Shown: positions 53,001-64,000 of the stretch, in pieces
Layout: each line of letters begins with the position of its first letter
Position numbering within the stretch: the first letter of the stretch is position 1
Origin: Oreocharis arfaki
Taxonomy: Eukaryota; Chordata; Aves; Passeriformes; Paramythiidae
NCBI GenBank assembly: GCA_013398015.1
Contig: VZRR01013897.1
Coordinates: forward strand, 1 to 64,000
DNA length: 64,000 nt
Direction: 5' to 3'
The notes under the pieces: generated by a model
Seen by the model: the letters and a program-made list of their open reading frames with translations, nothing else
Databases searched by the model: none
Told to the model about the DNA's origin: nothing
Position numbers and translations under genes: made by a program

Positions 53001-54950
53001 CTCTGGCGACAGCTGCACAAACCTCCCTGAGTCAGAAATCCATTTGTGATGTTTTGCAATTGGTTCAAAAGCCATTTTTGCTCTGCAGAATGACACCAGC
53101 AACAGCGATTAAATGAAGATGGAATGCAAGATCTTGCTGAGCATCCTCTGCTGGGGATCAGCCCAGCCACTGTGTTTGGGAACTTCAGGAAGCTTTTGTA
53201 TTTTTTTTTCTTGTTTTCCTTGCCAATTTGTAAATTGTTTTACTTGCTTCCCCTTTCCTTAAGACTGCCACTATCTGTATCGAGATAATAATGATATATT
53301 CATTTATTCATTTCTGAATGCTTCTAGAGCCATATCCCAGAATGTCAAGTAATTTTGTAATAGAGATGAGGACAAAACAGGCAGGGCTTGACATCTAATA
53401 TAGTAAGAGCTGCCAGCTTGAAATAAGTGAAGAAATGTACCATGCATGCATTTTTAAAATATCTAATGTAACTGCATAACAGAGAATTAGAATTAGGTGT
53501 TCTTCTGTATCTTTTATCTATTACACATTTACAGAGGAGGAATGCAGTTTGGAACATTCATCTCCTCTGCAACTATTATCCTGCAGAGATTTTCCAGATG
53601 GAGAACTAAGCACGAGTGACCAGGTAGGACCAATTAACCAGACCCATTTACGCTAAAACACTGAAATTACACTTTCAGCCTAGACCTATTTTGGCATCCA
53701 GATTAAAATGCAGGATAATTTAATAACTAAAAATCAAAATCAACAACATCATTGAAATCCTTATTTGTACAGCTATGGGTGGAAAACAGCAACAAGCCTA
53801 ATGCTCTTTCCTGCAGCACAAATCAGTGAAAGAACAAATCCCCAGTTTGGATGACAAAACAAATTAAACTGACAGACTAACAAAAGGAGGGTTCAACAAC
53901 CCGCTCTGTCACCTTATTAAATGTATTTCACTGTCACGAGTAGCTTCTAGAATAAAAGTGTTCAGCAACATTGGTAGCTTATATTAAGTGGTCACAGTAA
54001 CCTTCCTTGATCTTCTGCCTTCTCATTTTTCTAATACAAGCTATTTGCCTATTTTACTGAAACTGAGTTCAGTGAGGTCATGTTTTCAACACTTTTTTTT
54101 CCACAATAATCCCTAAGCCTTTTTCTTGATCAGTGTGCTGGATGATTGTTCCACTTAGCAGGTATTCCCCAGATTATTTAATTTCTTCTACATTTAATAA
54201 GCTTACATTTCTGTACGTTGAACTCTATCTATCTGCCGTTGGCCTAGTCTCAGGAGAAACACTTCCTTCTAATATTGATTTCACTATGCATTATTTGTTT
54301 TGCCTCTAATCCTGGCACACAGAATCCTGGAGGTTTTATTTTCAATATTCTATTTCAAATCAGCTTGAGTGATGTCAAGAGAAATGGTTCATCCAGTTCA
54401 GAAAAGAAATAAATGCTTTTGGAAAAAAAAATCATTGCTTCTATATGAATTTAAGTGTTCTTCAGGAGCTAAAGAAATGAAGTTCATGTTTTGTAGAACA
54501 TAAGAACTATAAATTACATATTGCCATAAATAACCTGCATAATTATAACAACAGCAGTCAGAAAAACATTACCTTGAATCCAGCTCCCTTAGGAGAGAGG
54601 AAAGGAGGAATGTGCTTTAGACAGACCTGCTTTGAGGTCCTCTCCAATCTGTGTTCTGAGATGCTAAAGCCTTGGAAACAGACGCACGTACATATGCCAG
54701 TAGTCTACCTAAAGAAAAATGAAAACAAATCCTGGAGGTGACTGGCACACAAGATATTTTTATGTCAGAAATCTAGAAGATTTATTTCCCATTAACATAA
54801 CTTCATAAAGACACTTTAAGCACTTTAAAACACTTTGAATTCCAAAGGCGTGTAAAACATGTATATTACTGTGGTGCTGCATCACAGGTGCCTTGCACTG
54901 ACTCTCTGTGTGCACACACGTGTGCATTTGCTCTGGCAAACATGGGAGGA
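47047..54950. other. AT-rich non-coding stretch, no gene seen
   Basis: Open frames are short except for 132 codons at 50842-51240 plus, which crosses a GC-richer patch (50950-51160) that is also open in other frames and has no domain. Very AT-rich blocks occur at 47460-47600 and 52165-52190. The segment at 52980-53170 has a mixed, non-repetitive texture with a CAGCTG word at 53011-53016, and could be a conserved element. No mobile element is recognised. Confidence 0.5.
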
Positions 54951-54959
54951 AGGCTGCTC

Positions 54960-55290
54960 TCTCAGATGTTTAAGTTCTTTAGGTATCTAAGTAAGTTAGG
55001 CCTGTAAGTAAGTTTAATTTAAGTTATAAGCTAAGCTAAATGCTGTTAAGTGTTGTTCCTTTATTAAATTGTTAAGATACAAGTTAATTTAAGTACTGTT
55101 AAGTGCTGCTAAGCCTGCTGTCAGGCTGTATTCCTTTCTATCTTTGCCCTTTCTCTCCTTTTGTCACATCCACCTAAACAAAAACACAGAGATAGTTTTC
55201 TGTTTATTTTGGTTTGGATTGACTGACTGGATTTTATTCCTCGCTTTTTCCTTCAGTGAGCCTTAACCCTCGAGTAAGTAGCAGAGTGAA
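54960..55290 (+). repeat. Probable ERV/LTR-derived remnant, TAAG-rich
   Basis: Bases 54970-55115 are built from irregular repeats of taagtt and ctgttaagt-type words. They are followed by a CT-rich stretch, cacagagatagttttctgtt near 55184-55203, and a tail ending ccttcagtgagccttaaccc near 55251-55270. I recognise this succession from bird LTR retroelements, where a TAAG-rich block precedes the internal region. Boundaries, target duplication and family are not resolved and no retroviral reading frame follows. Confidence 0.42.
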
Positions 55291-58200
55291 CATTGCCAAT
55301 GAGCTTTTTTGTGCTGTCACTTAATATTAAATCCCCTTTTCTGCTGAGACATTTGCCAGTCATTCTCTAAGCGATCTCAAGCACTCCTTCTCAACAATTA
55401 CATTTAAGGAAAGATTGTTAATTTAAACAGAGCAGTTTCCTTTCAAAATCAAGTTAACACACTCACAATTGTGATCGACACTGCTCCATCGGGATGGTTG
55501 GGTTCAGAATGCATCTACATATGTGGCCTAATAGAACACTCTCCTTAAAATCACAGCCTCCTTTACCACTCATATTTCAGCAACATTTCCTGATATGATG
55601 AAGCAGTTGCTCTTCTAATTTCTGAAGGGCTTTGTTTAGCTCAGTCACAGCACTGATTATGTGCAAAATTATCCGTTATCTGGTATTACTATCAAGCGGC
55701 ACCATCTTCATACATATTTACAGAAAACTCTCTCTCCTCAGCTGTTCTACTTGTTCCCATGAAATGAGTATGTTTACTCTAACACCGCCTTTAGAAAAAC
55801 ATCAGAGAAATCAGTTATATGCAAAACCATCGTGACTGGGCTCTGTAAAAGCTACCAGAAGGGTTTATGCTCCAGCAGCCACCTTAGCAGGGCTTGAATT
55901 ATGAACAGGAACTCTGCCCTGGTGGCACAAAGGAGTTGGCACAAAAGCATGTCAGTCTCCCACTGCTCTCCCTTATCCCTAAGCCCCCATTGGCATGGTT
56001 TTCCAGGAAAGGAGGGCAAGTGAGGGCAATCAGTGCTATTCCAAAAGCAGCTTTAGCTCTCCATTAGCTTCCTGCCAAGAAATCTGCAGGGTCAACAGGG
56101 AATGTTGTTAGGAAGGCACAATGCTTAGTGCTTGGGGTTCAAGCTTTATTGCAGTGTGAATTTTGTTAAACATTTAGAATACCGTAAGAAATACAGTGTA
56201 AGCACAGAAAAGGGGAATCTGCACTGTACAGAATATTCTTCTCACTCCTTTAATAATGGACCAAACCTGTGTCTGTGCAACTTTATCTTCCTCCTCAAGA
56301 AATTCCCTATCTTTCTTATTTCCACATTATTATCTGCTTTGATTGTGAAATTTTATTTCTTCACTGCTCTCATTCTGGTACCAGCGCTGTACAAGCTGCG
56401 TCCTGTTAGACAAATTAGGGGATTCTTTCCCTTTCAGTGGCCTGCATATCAGTTTAAATTCATAAATGTATAAATAAAAGAAGCAACGCCTTCATTACAT
56501 TCTGAGACTTTTAGAAGCCAATTCTTTTAATAGCTTCTTCAGAGAATGTACACAGTTTCAACTACAAGATCCACAATGGTTTCCTGGAAATGCCTCAGGG
56601 TATAGAATCTTTACTAGAATGATATGGAGCCTTTACTAGATTAACTGCAAAATTAAGTCTCAAATTAAAGCTACTCTGCAAATTCTCCTCGCATCTTCCT
56701 CATGCTCTGGCAAACACCAAGGATTTCCAGAGATTTTCACGTTACGTTTAGAGAGAGGATTATCATTCAGTGCAAATCCTACAGTGTTGAGGTTGAGATT
56801 AATCACACTTTACCAAGGCAGCAAAGGTAGGTGTGCAGTAACCATAAACTCCCTCTATAATCATCAGTGACAGACACTGGCAGAAAGCAATTCAGATTCT
56901 CAAAGGAATGAATGACTTTTGGAGTGTGCTCACCTCCTCTGAGTGACTGCAGGGAGATGCTGACAAAACAACTTTCTCATGCTGGGCATATCAGCAAAGT
57001 GCTGAAACTTGAGTAGCAGGAAGGTCCAAGCTCCTCATGACTATCAAATACTGCTCCACTAGATAAAAATAACATGGGTACACACATTTCTCTCTCAGCA
57101 TCGGATATATCAGGAGATCAGATGTAAGGACCTTACCCAGCTAATTGACATCATTTGCACGTAAAAGAGCTACAAACTGTGCAACAGCCAACAACTATTC
57201 ATCCTAACCTCACTTTGAGCTCCCATGCCCTTTGCAGAGCTCATCATAACAGTTACATTTTTGTTATATAATAAGATTGCTCCTAACTTCATTTAAATAC
57301 CTGCATGGTATTTAAAGACCCAAAAGTGAAATGGCCCCCTATGTTTCCCTTAAAACCTTTGCCCGTAGGACTTGCATGTAAAAGGAGGAATGTCTTGCCC
57401 AAGTGTTTATTCAGGAACATGCTGAACAAGATCAAATGTAGTCAATTGCAATAAAATCATTACAGTCATTAATGCCACTTGATGCTCATAGTGAAGTGGA
57501 CTCGTTAAGAAGAAAAAGTGGTGGTGTATCCACACCCTTGTAAGGAAACAGAATGATTATTATAAATCAACCAAGCTTCATTAGCAAAACAGCAGCATTA
57601 GTGACTCAGAGCAGCACCACCAGACAGCAGGCTAGCTTATTTGGTCCATTTCTAAAATCCCTTTCTTTAAAACTTCAACTACTATTTCCAACAGTGCAAG
57701 GTTTAAACTGCTTACTGTAACACAAAATCACGTTCCTCAATGTATAATTGAAGCATTCGATAAATGAGGCAAGTAATGGAAAACCAGGCACTATATACAA
57801 CCGTAAATATTTGACTGGTTCTTCAAAAGCAAATTGCAGCATTTCAATATTTACTTGCACTCAGAATTGCTGATGGTTTCCCTGCTGTGCAATAAAAGAG
57901 AAAAATTATAAGTGCATTCATAATCACTTGACCTTCCTTCTAAAAAATTATATTTGCCAAAATACTCTCTGTATTTCTATTGTCTGGGAAATAGAAAATG
58001 TAAATTGCAAATACATTTGGAAGTGCTACTGGTTCGAAGCAGCGTCTCAAACTTTGATTTTCCTGTGTGCCTTCTGCCCTAAAGCGAAGAGCAATTTCTC
58101 ACTGTGACAAGACAGATCTGGCGTACCCAAACTACACCAGCATGAAGTATCATCAGCACTTGCTGAGCATCCATCTCAGGTTAGACACAGTTCCCAGCAC

Positions 58201-61085
58201 GTTTATGCTACAATGGCAATTATAGGAGTGACACGGGCTGCTTGCAGATGGCTCTTTGATTCATAACAAAAATGAGTCCTCTTATTTTTTATTTTCACTG
58301 GTGTAAAATCCATGGAAGACAGATAACAAGTATCTTATCTCCTTAAATATGTAGTCTCTTGATAGTAAACCATCCCCATACACGGGGATATGGGTGCTAC
58401 AAAACATCTTTCCATTTTTATCATTCAAAATATTTGGAATAAATCTCATCTAAAATAGTAAAAATAGCCTGCCTGCCCAAACCTTTCTTTAGAATTAAGC
58501 AGCTATTTAACTCAACCAGGAAACACAAAAATTCGCCTCATTTTCTGCCTCCCACCTGGCAGGCATGCAACTGGTACCAATTTATGAATCTCATCTTCAT
58601 CTTCACCAGGGAAATAATTGAACTAGGCAATGTACTCTTCCTAGGATTGCTAGTATGATATAGTTTATTTTCTTTTAAAGGTTCAATCTGACTCTTATCC
58701 CGAAATACTTACTCTATAAATGGAGGGGCAAATCCTTAGTTATGTCTGAAAGCATGTCTTCAGCATTATCTGTATTTTTCCACATCAAACCTCGAGTTTT
58801 TCATGGTGAAAAGTGAGAAGAGAGGGCTGATTTTTCTCACTTTGACTACCAGAAGTTAGACCAAGTGGCTAAGCAAGACTTCTAGGCTGTCCTTGGAGCC
58901 AATATTGAGAAAAGGCATCTCCAGAGGGCACTCCATCCCATTCCACAACAAATGTCACGATACAGAATTGCAGTCACCCATCTGTTCACCACTGCATAAA
59001 TGAGATAGATGCCTTTTTTTCAGGTAACTAAAGATGAGGAAGTCATCTCAGAGATTGTCTCTGTCCAAAGCAAACCATGTAATATATCAATAAAAGCAAA
59101 CCTCAGCCTGCATTTGTGGAACAGTGGCTACAGCAAACCAGTAATTCCTAGCCTAATTGTACATCAACAGCTAGAGCGTTTTAGAGAAAAATAAAGAGTA
59201 TGTTATGATCAAGTATAAATATGCTACACATATTTACGTTCTGCTAAAGATAAAATGCTATATAAATGCAAAATAATATTTTTTCTCTACCATCAGAACA
59301 CTCTTTTAAAAGCTTTTTGAAGGAAAATGTGATCTTTTTCAAAAACTTGGCTGAAACCCTTGGCTGAAAAGCATTAGCCCATCACTTACCTGAGAGACCG
59401 GGTTTTATTGATGACTATGAAAGGAAAAAAATTTTGTCAAGCTTAATTTTGTATTTTCTACCTTTGTCAGCTTGCGTGAGTAACCTCCATCCCCTCTTGC
59501 ACAGCTTTTAATATATTAAAAATAATGAATAAAGGAGGCTCTAATGGGAGAAGTCAAATATGACAATATAATTAAATTACTACGCATCCAGAAATCTCTT
59601 GCTTTCCAGATCTATGAGTTAAATATATGGCAATTCAATTTCCTTAAACACTTGACAGGACCTATTTTCTATGAGATTTCTTGCTAACAGGCTTTCAGTC
59701 ACATTAAGTGCTCACAAAGCGCACAGAAGCTGTATTTTACTGCACAGCCTTAATTGAGCTGTCTGGACTAAAGTAGCTGAATGTTACAGAAATGTTTATT
59801 ATACAAATCCATTTACTCTCAAACTAGAAAAGGACATTCCTGTACATTTGAGTGCAATTTATCCTAGGAAAAAGAAAGCAAAAGGTCTTTTATCACCCTT
59901 TCATATCAGTGAATTATGCTTATGGACTTCTTTTACAACTTAAAATCTGATTTTGCTCCAAACTTCAAAAGAGCAAAGTCTCAAATACCTCTCAGTTATT
60001 TTTTCAATTAAATTTAATATCTCTTTCTCAACAAGAAGTATAACTTACTTAATTGTAGCATTCCATAGCTACCTCAGCAGCACTCTATGAATGGGGAAAT
60101 GATATATTTTTGTGTTCAATAAACAGCTTGTTGTCCAATTTTGCTGTTTTCCTATAACTTCATCTAGTATTTGTTTTTCCAATTCTTTTGAGCACCTAAC
60201 CATCTAATTTAAGTTAAATGTTTAGACACGCAGAAGTTACACAGAAAACAAGTAAAAAATCCTGATACCTACACATGAAACACAACCGTGCCTGAAATGT
60301 CACACATCCCCAGAGTCCCCATCTATCTATTCCACAGGTTTTCCTCATGGCAGCAAAGGAGGTAGAGGATGGAAATCAACTTCTCTCAAACAGGAGATTA
60401 AAATCCAACTCTGTTACAGACTAGGGATGTGTTGTGATCTCAATTCAAGGGATAAAAGCTGTAGTAAAGGTATTTTAGATAGAAGAACCTTCAACACTAA
60501 ACTTGACCTGTTTTCCTCATTTCCAAATACCTCTGTAACTTCTTATTAAATAAATATAGGGGCTAAAAAAAAAAAAATCTAAACTAAACCCCAACACACT
60601 AAAACTATATTTTGGTTTAAACCCAGCTTTTGCTTCAATATGGTCCTACTTAGGCAACCCAAGGTACTTCAACCTGAAAAGTCAAAAAGGCAAAGAATGC
60701 TAATAAAAAGCAGTCTGAGAACTGTGTTCATTTGTAACCATAATGTTCCAGAATAAAGTAATCTAAAAACTATTTTTTTTTAAGTAGGCCTCCTTCCCAG
60801 CATGCTATCAATGTAATTACAGGCACAGATATTAGATCACAAGATGGAAAGGAGCTTGCACACAAGGCCATGAAGTACTCTCAAATCTTCTTTCCCACCT
60901 CTGCTTTTCTAACTAATTTTATTTCATTTCATTTACTTTTCCCAAGTGTTCTCTGATTACAGTTGAGTGTCTACACCAGAACTGCACCTTGACTGACCGA
61001 TTTTCCCCCCTCTAGGTCCAGGCTTGGCAAGCATTTAACAGTAATTAAAAATTTCTCTACTCTATCCGAAGGGTTCACAGATAAT
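55291..61085. other. AT-rich non-coding stretch, no gene seen
   Basis: The longest frame is 113 codons (56132-56473 plus), hydrophobic because of T-rich codons and without a recognisable membrane-protein family. An 11-bp direct repeat (cttggctgaaa) recurs 13 bp apart at 59346-59369. An acceptor-like tract ends at 59021, before a 61-codon frame with no donor. The segment at 57100-57260 is non-repetitive and could be a conserved element. Confidence 0.5.
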
Positions 61086-61090
61086 CAAGA

Positions 61091-61119
61091 GACAGTGACT
61101 TTGATTGATAGTCACTGTC
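61091..61119. repeat. Perfect inverted repeat, 10-bp arms, with TGATTGAT in the loop
   Basis: The left arm gacagtgact (61091-61100) and right arm agtcactgtc (61110-61119) are exact reverse complements around the loop ttgattgat. TGATTGAT (61102-61109) matches the known PBX-HOX composite site core. The segment after it (61200-61470) is mixed-complexity, non-repetitive DNA. The symmetry is seen directly; any binding role is inference. Confidence 0.9.
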
Positions 61120-63170
61120 ATGGAAACGGGAGGATGAAATTTTTGAGTGACTTTAATTTCCTTGAAGGAAAGCTGGGTAGATAATATGTTCCAAACTATG
61201 ACTGAGAAATAATTTTACCACATGCCACGTTGCTTAGAAAGATGGCACAAATACCAGTGATTGGCACAATGAAAGAGATTTGCTGCAGCCATCTGAATTC
61301 TTTATGCATCTCATTTGCTCTGGAACGTATCATCTTCTCAATATTGCTTGAGCCTCCTTAGTGGCACGACATATCAGGAGAATAAGCAATAAAACTACAG
61401 TGAAGCAACTTTCATTGCCAAGAAATTAGGAGAGGAACTTGAATCTCATGGATTTCGAAATAATGATGAGATGTAGCATCACGGAACGGTGTCACAGGGT
61501 CTTCATAATATGCAGATGTATGTGAAACAGAGTAACTTCATGGGCTGCATCTCAAATTCCAGCATGGAAATTGTTAAGATAACTCTGACATATGCTGTTG
61601 CCAGCAAAAGTTTCAAAAGGGAGAAAATACGAAAGCTGTCTTCTTCAAATATTAAGAGATGTGAGTTAACTCAGTGGATTTAAAAGCATTTGAAGCTGAA
61701 ATCTACCATTAAACATTCACCTTTAAACAAATGAAAAAAAAAACCTGAATACATAAATAGCCTCCAGCAACAAAGAGAAATCCTGCACAAAAATTTCTAG
61801 TGTGTTGAACATATTTCTCAGTTCTGTTTATTAATAATGTTAAACAGCATGACTTCACATCTGAGACAAATTTGGAAGTTTTCTCCTTCCCTCTTTTAAA
61901 GGCTGGACAGGAAATACCTTTTAATCTTCAGTAAAATATTGCCTGGGATTAATTTGAATCTTACTTCCAAGTGGGTTTAGCAAAAGTGATGTAAACCACT
62001 TTATATAAAAGCTCTAGGTGATCTTAAACATCACATAAGCTAAACTAAATGGTAATTATAAATAACACGTCTAAGGACTTCAGGAGAGGTCTCCCTGAGA
62101 TGAACAATTTAGTTGAAATACATATTACAGAAAATATTTCTGTAATGTTGGGGTTTTTTTTCGAAACAGATTAACAGTTTATTATGAAGAAGATAGCATA
62201 ATCAAGATGATAATAATCCATGAAACAGGGTGTAGTGAGAGACATTAAAACTTCTACTCTTTTGCTAACTTTAATATATTATTGCTTTAAGGTTATTGCT
62301 TTAATAAAGTGACGTCTGCCATTCTATGTTATAGGGGCTTTAGCTTTTATACCATGTAGTAAATAATTCTGATTAAAATCTTCTGTCTGTTCACTTGCCT
62401 TAATAAATAATTCATCTTTTATAAATATATCTGACTTGCCATCACTAAGACTTGAGGGACAAAGCCGAAAACTTTAACCTTGGACAACCTTACACCCCTT
62501 AAGCAAGGGGGCTTTCTTGGCACTTCATGATTTAGAGGCAGGGCTGCTTTAAAATCTTTGTCTCAAGTTTCCACTCCACCCCTGACATCACCTAAACAAT
62601 TAAAAATTAAAATCTTCTAAGGGATCTAAAATATTTTTCCAATGGCTTTACCTCGGTATTTTAAAATACAGGGATTTCTTACTGCTCATGCACACTAGCT
62701 ACAATATTTATACATTTTATATTATGGTAGTTCTTCTATCACACCATTATATGTAAAAACAGTTTTAATAATGTTTGTGATTCCTTTATTTCACAAAAAG
62801 CCATTTTTGGATGAAACAGTGGGTGGATACAATAGCAAATAGTGAGAGAAGCTATACATGGGGAAAGAGCAGCAGAGAGATACTACTTCAGTCACACCTG
62901 CCCCAAAAGGGACGATCTAGAGTCACACTGTCACTGCTGCTGCCACACACACTCGGCACGGCGACGAGAACAGAGATACAATTCAGCCGTGCTGCATGTG
63001 CTTTAACTCAGTAGGAAGGAAACACTCCCTGGCAATAACTTCCACAACTGCTCAGCCCTTGCATTACACATTCCCACTAATCTTAGAAAGCTGCCAGGCT
63101 TCCTGCTTCTTTCCTCTTCAAACAGGTGTTAGGAGTACCTTTGGATGTGTTAAAGTAGACATTGGAAAAG
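61120..63170. other. AT-rich non-coding stretch, no gene seen
   Basis: Open frames are 67 codons or shorter. A 12-bp direct repeat (ttattgctttaa) occurs twice with 14-bp spacing at 62279-62304. The block 61200-61470 has the texture of a conserved non-coding element but cannot be tested here. Confidence 0.5.
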
Positions 63171-63790
63171 TGTTGCAGTGCTAGGTGTTGCTTAGCTGCT
63201 GCAGCTTTCCCTGGGAGCGCAGCGGGGGCTTCTTGGGACAAGGCAGGGATTCTCTGCCCTCCTACAGCCCATCTCGGACGCCCCGCACCGCTGCTCCAGC
63301 TGCCAGCCTGCAACTTCAGTGATGGCAAAGGAGGTGAGAAGGCTCTCCTCATGGCACTGCAAAGGTCTTTATTCCATGCTGACTCCCCAAAGCCTGAGGC
63401 CGTGTGGCCCCAAAAGGCAGAGGAGAGGAGCTGCTGGCAGGCTGCTCCCAGGGGCAGAGAGAGCGAGAGAGAGAGAGTCACATGGCCTGGAGCCTCAGTT
63501 TACCCGGGTAGGAGTGAGGTGGGGAGAGCGCATGGGCAAATGGTTTCAGGGCACAGGGGTGGTACATGGGCAGAGTTGGGATACAGGAACCAATAGGGAG
63601 AACTCGAGGAGCGGCCAGGACTAGGAGCAGGTGAAGGAGGGAGACCCCATGGAGAGGGCAGGAAGCGATCAGTAAGAGGGGGTACAGTGCCACAAAAAAG
63701 GGCACTGAATCCCCAGAGAACAGGCTCTGCTTTCAGGCTTCCCTGCAGATTTTCATGGAAGCTCCAGCAAAGATGTCACAGTTGTAGGGC
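63171..63790 (-). mobile_element. Probable solo LTR, antisense, in a GC-rich island
   Basis: The block begins tgttgcagtgctaggtgttg at an abrupt change from AT-rich DNA and stays GC-rich for about 600 bp. On the minus strand it carries AATAAAGACC (the AATAAA word at 63368-63373), typical of the poly(A) signal region of avian ERVK-type LTRs. A GA-rich run (63457-63477) and an accaatagggag word near 63588-63599 fit U3 sequence. The right boundary and a target duplication are not clear. Open frames of 132 and 144 codons on opposite strands are by-products of GC content. A single-copy GC-rich regulatory region is the main alternative. Confidence 0.45.
63457..63477. repeat. (GA)n run
   Basis: A short GA dinucleotide tract interrupted by one C lies inside the GC-rich island. 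It is an ordinary simple repeat. Confidence 0.9.
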
Positions 63791-64000
63791 ACACCCCATT
63801 TCCCTGTTACTCACACCTGTGCTGGGCCCACTCCCACTGCTTCCATGAAGTTACTATTCCAGCATTCTCACCACTGAAATGAAAGGAGGAAAGCAAGGCC
63901 TCAAAGCTTGTTTTTTTCACGTTAGGCAGATGCATCCCTCTTTCCCTCTCCTGGTAACCATTTAATACAAAGTTTTAGCGTGCTTATTGTGTCACAGAGA
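63791..64000. other. Non-coding tail of the window
   Basis: The sequence returns to mixed composition, and I see no open frame, repeat or RNA gene in it. Confidence 0.6.

Noticed and set aside
56132..56473. Hydrophobic 113-codon frame suggestive of a membrane protein
   Set aside because: Hydrophobicity comes from T-rich codons in AT-rich DNA; no topology pattern or family motif.

Overview
The window looks like a bird nuclear genome. It is AT-rich non-coding DNA, apart from two GC-rich islands that both look like retroviral long terminal repeats (LTRs). Simple repeats are sparse. Several LTR fragments have ends and internal wording that I recognise from avian (mostly passerine) endogenous retroviruses. 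I found no convincing protein-coding exon, tRNA, rRNA, CRISPR array or operon-like layout on either strand. The open reading frames present are short, lack recognisable domains, and fit chance or the GC-rich LTRs. The window is best read as part of a gene desert or a very long intron.

Layout. Bases 1-180 are the 3' end of an LTR cut by the window edge; a second, diverged copy of the same family lies at about 18960-19385. A nearly complete solo LTR lies at 3005-4165 in minus orientation. It is flanked by a 5-bp direct repeat (gcaca/gcacg) and carries a 40-bp internal minisatellite at 3659-3777. A truncated U3 start of a different LTR, in plus orientation, lies at about 19729-19925. A TAAG-rich probable retroelement remnant lies at about 54960-55290. 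A second GC-rich island at about 63171-63790 looks like a minus-strand LTR. No gag, pol or env reading frame is visible, so these are solo or broken LTRs.

Other structure. A clean 69-bp minisatellite (three copies) lies at 43790-43992, with a G-quadruplex-prone G-rich tract about 650 bp upstream. There is a perfect 22-bp palindrome at 47025-47046 and compact perfect hairpins at 15013-15039, 16893-16917 and 61091-61119. A possible ancient amniote MITE remnant near 31195-31257 happens to form a well-bounded 63-bp exon-like unit. Several AT-rich segments dense in homeodomain-type and E-box words are flagged as low-confidence candidates for conserved non-coding elements; only alignment can test them.

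I saw no evidence for an undescribed multi-gene system. The most checkable items are the minisatellite, the palindrome and hairpins, the exon-like repeat, and the candidate regulatory blocks.
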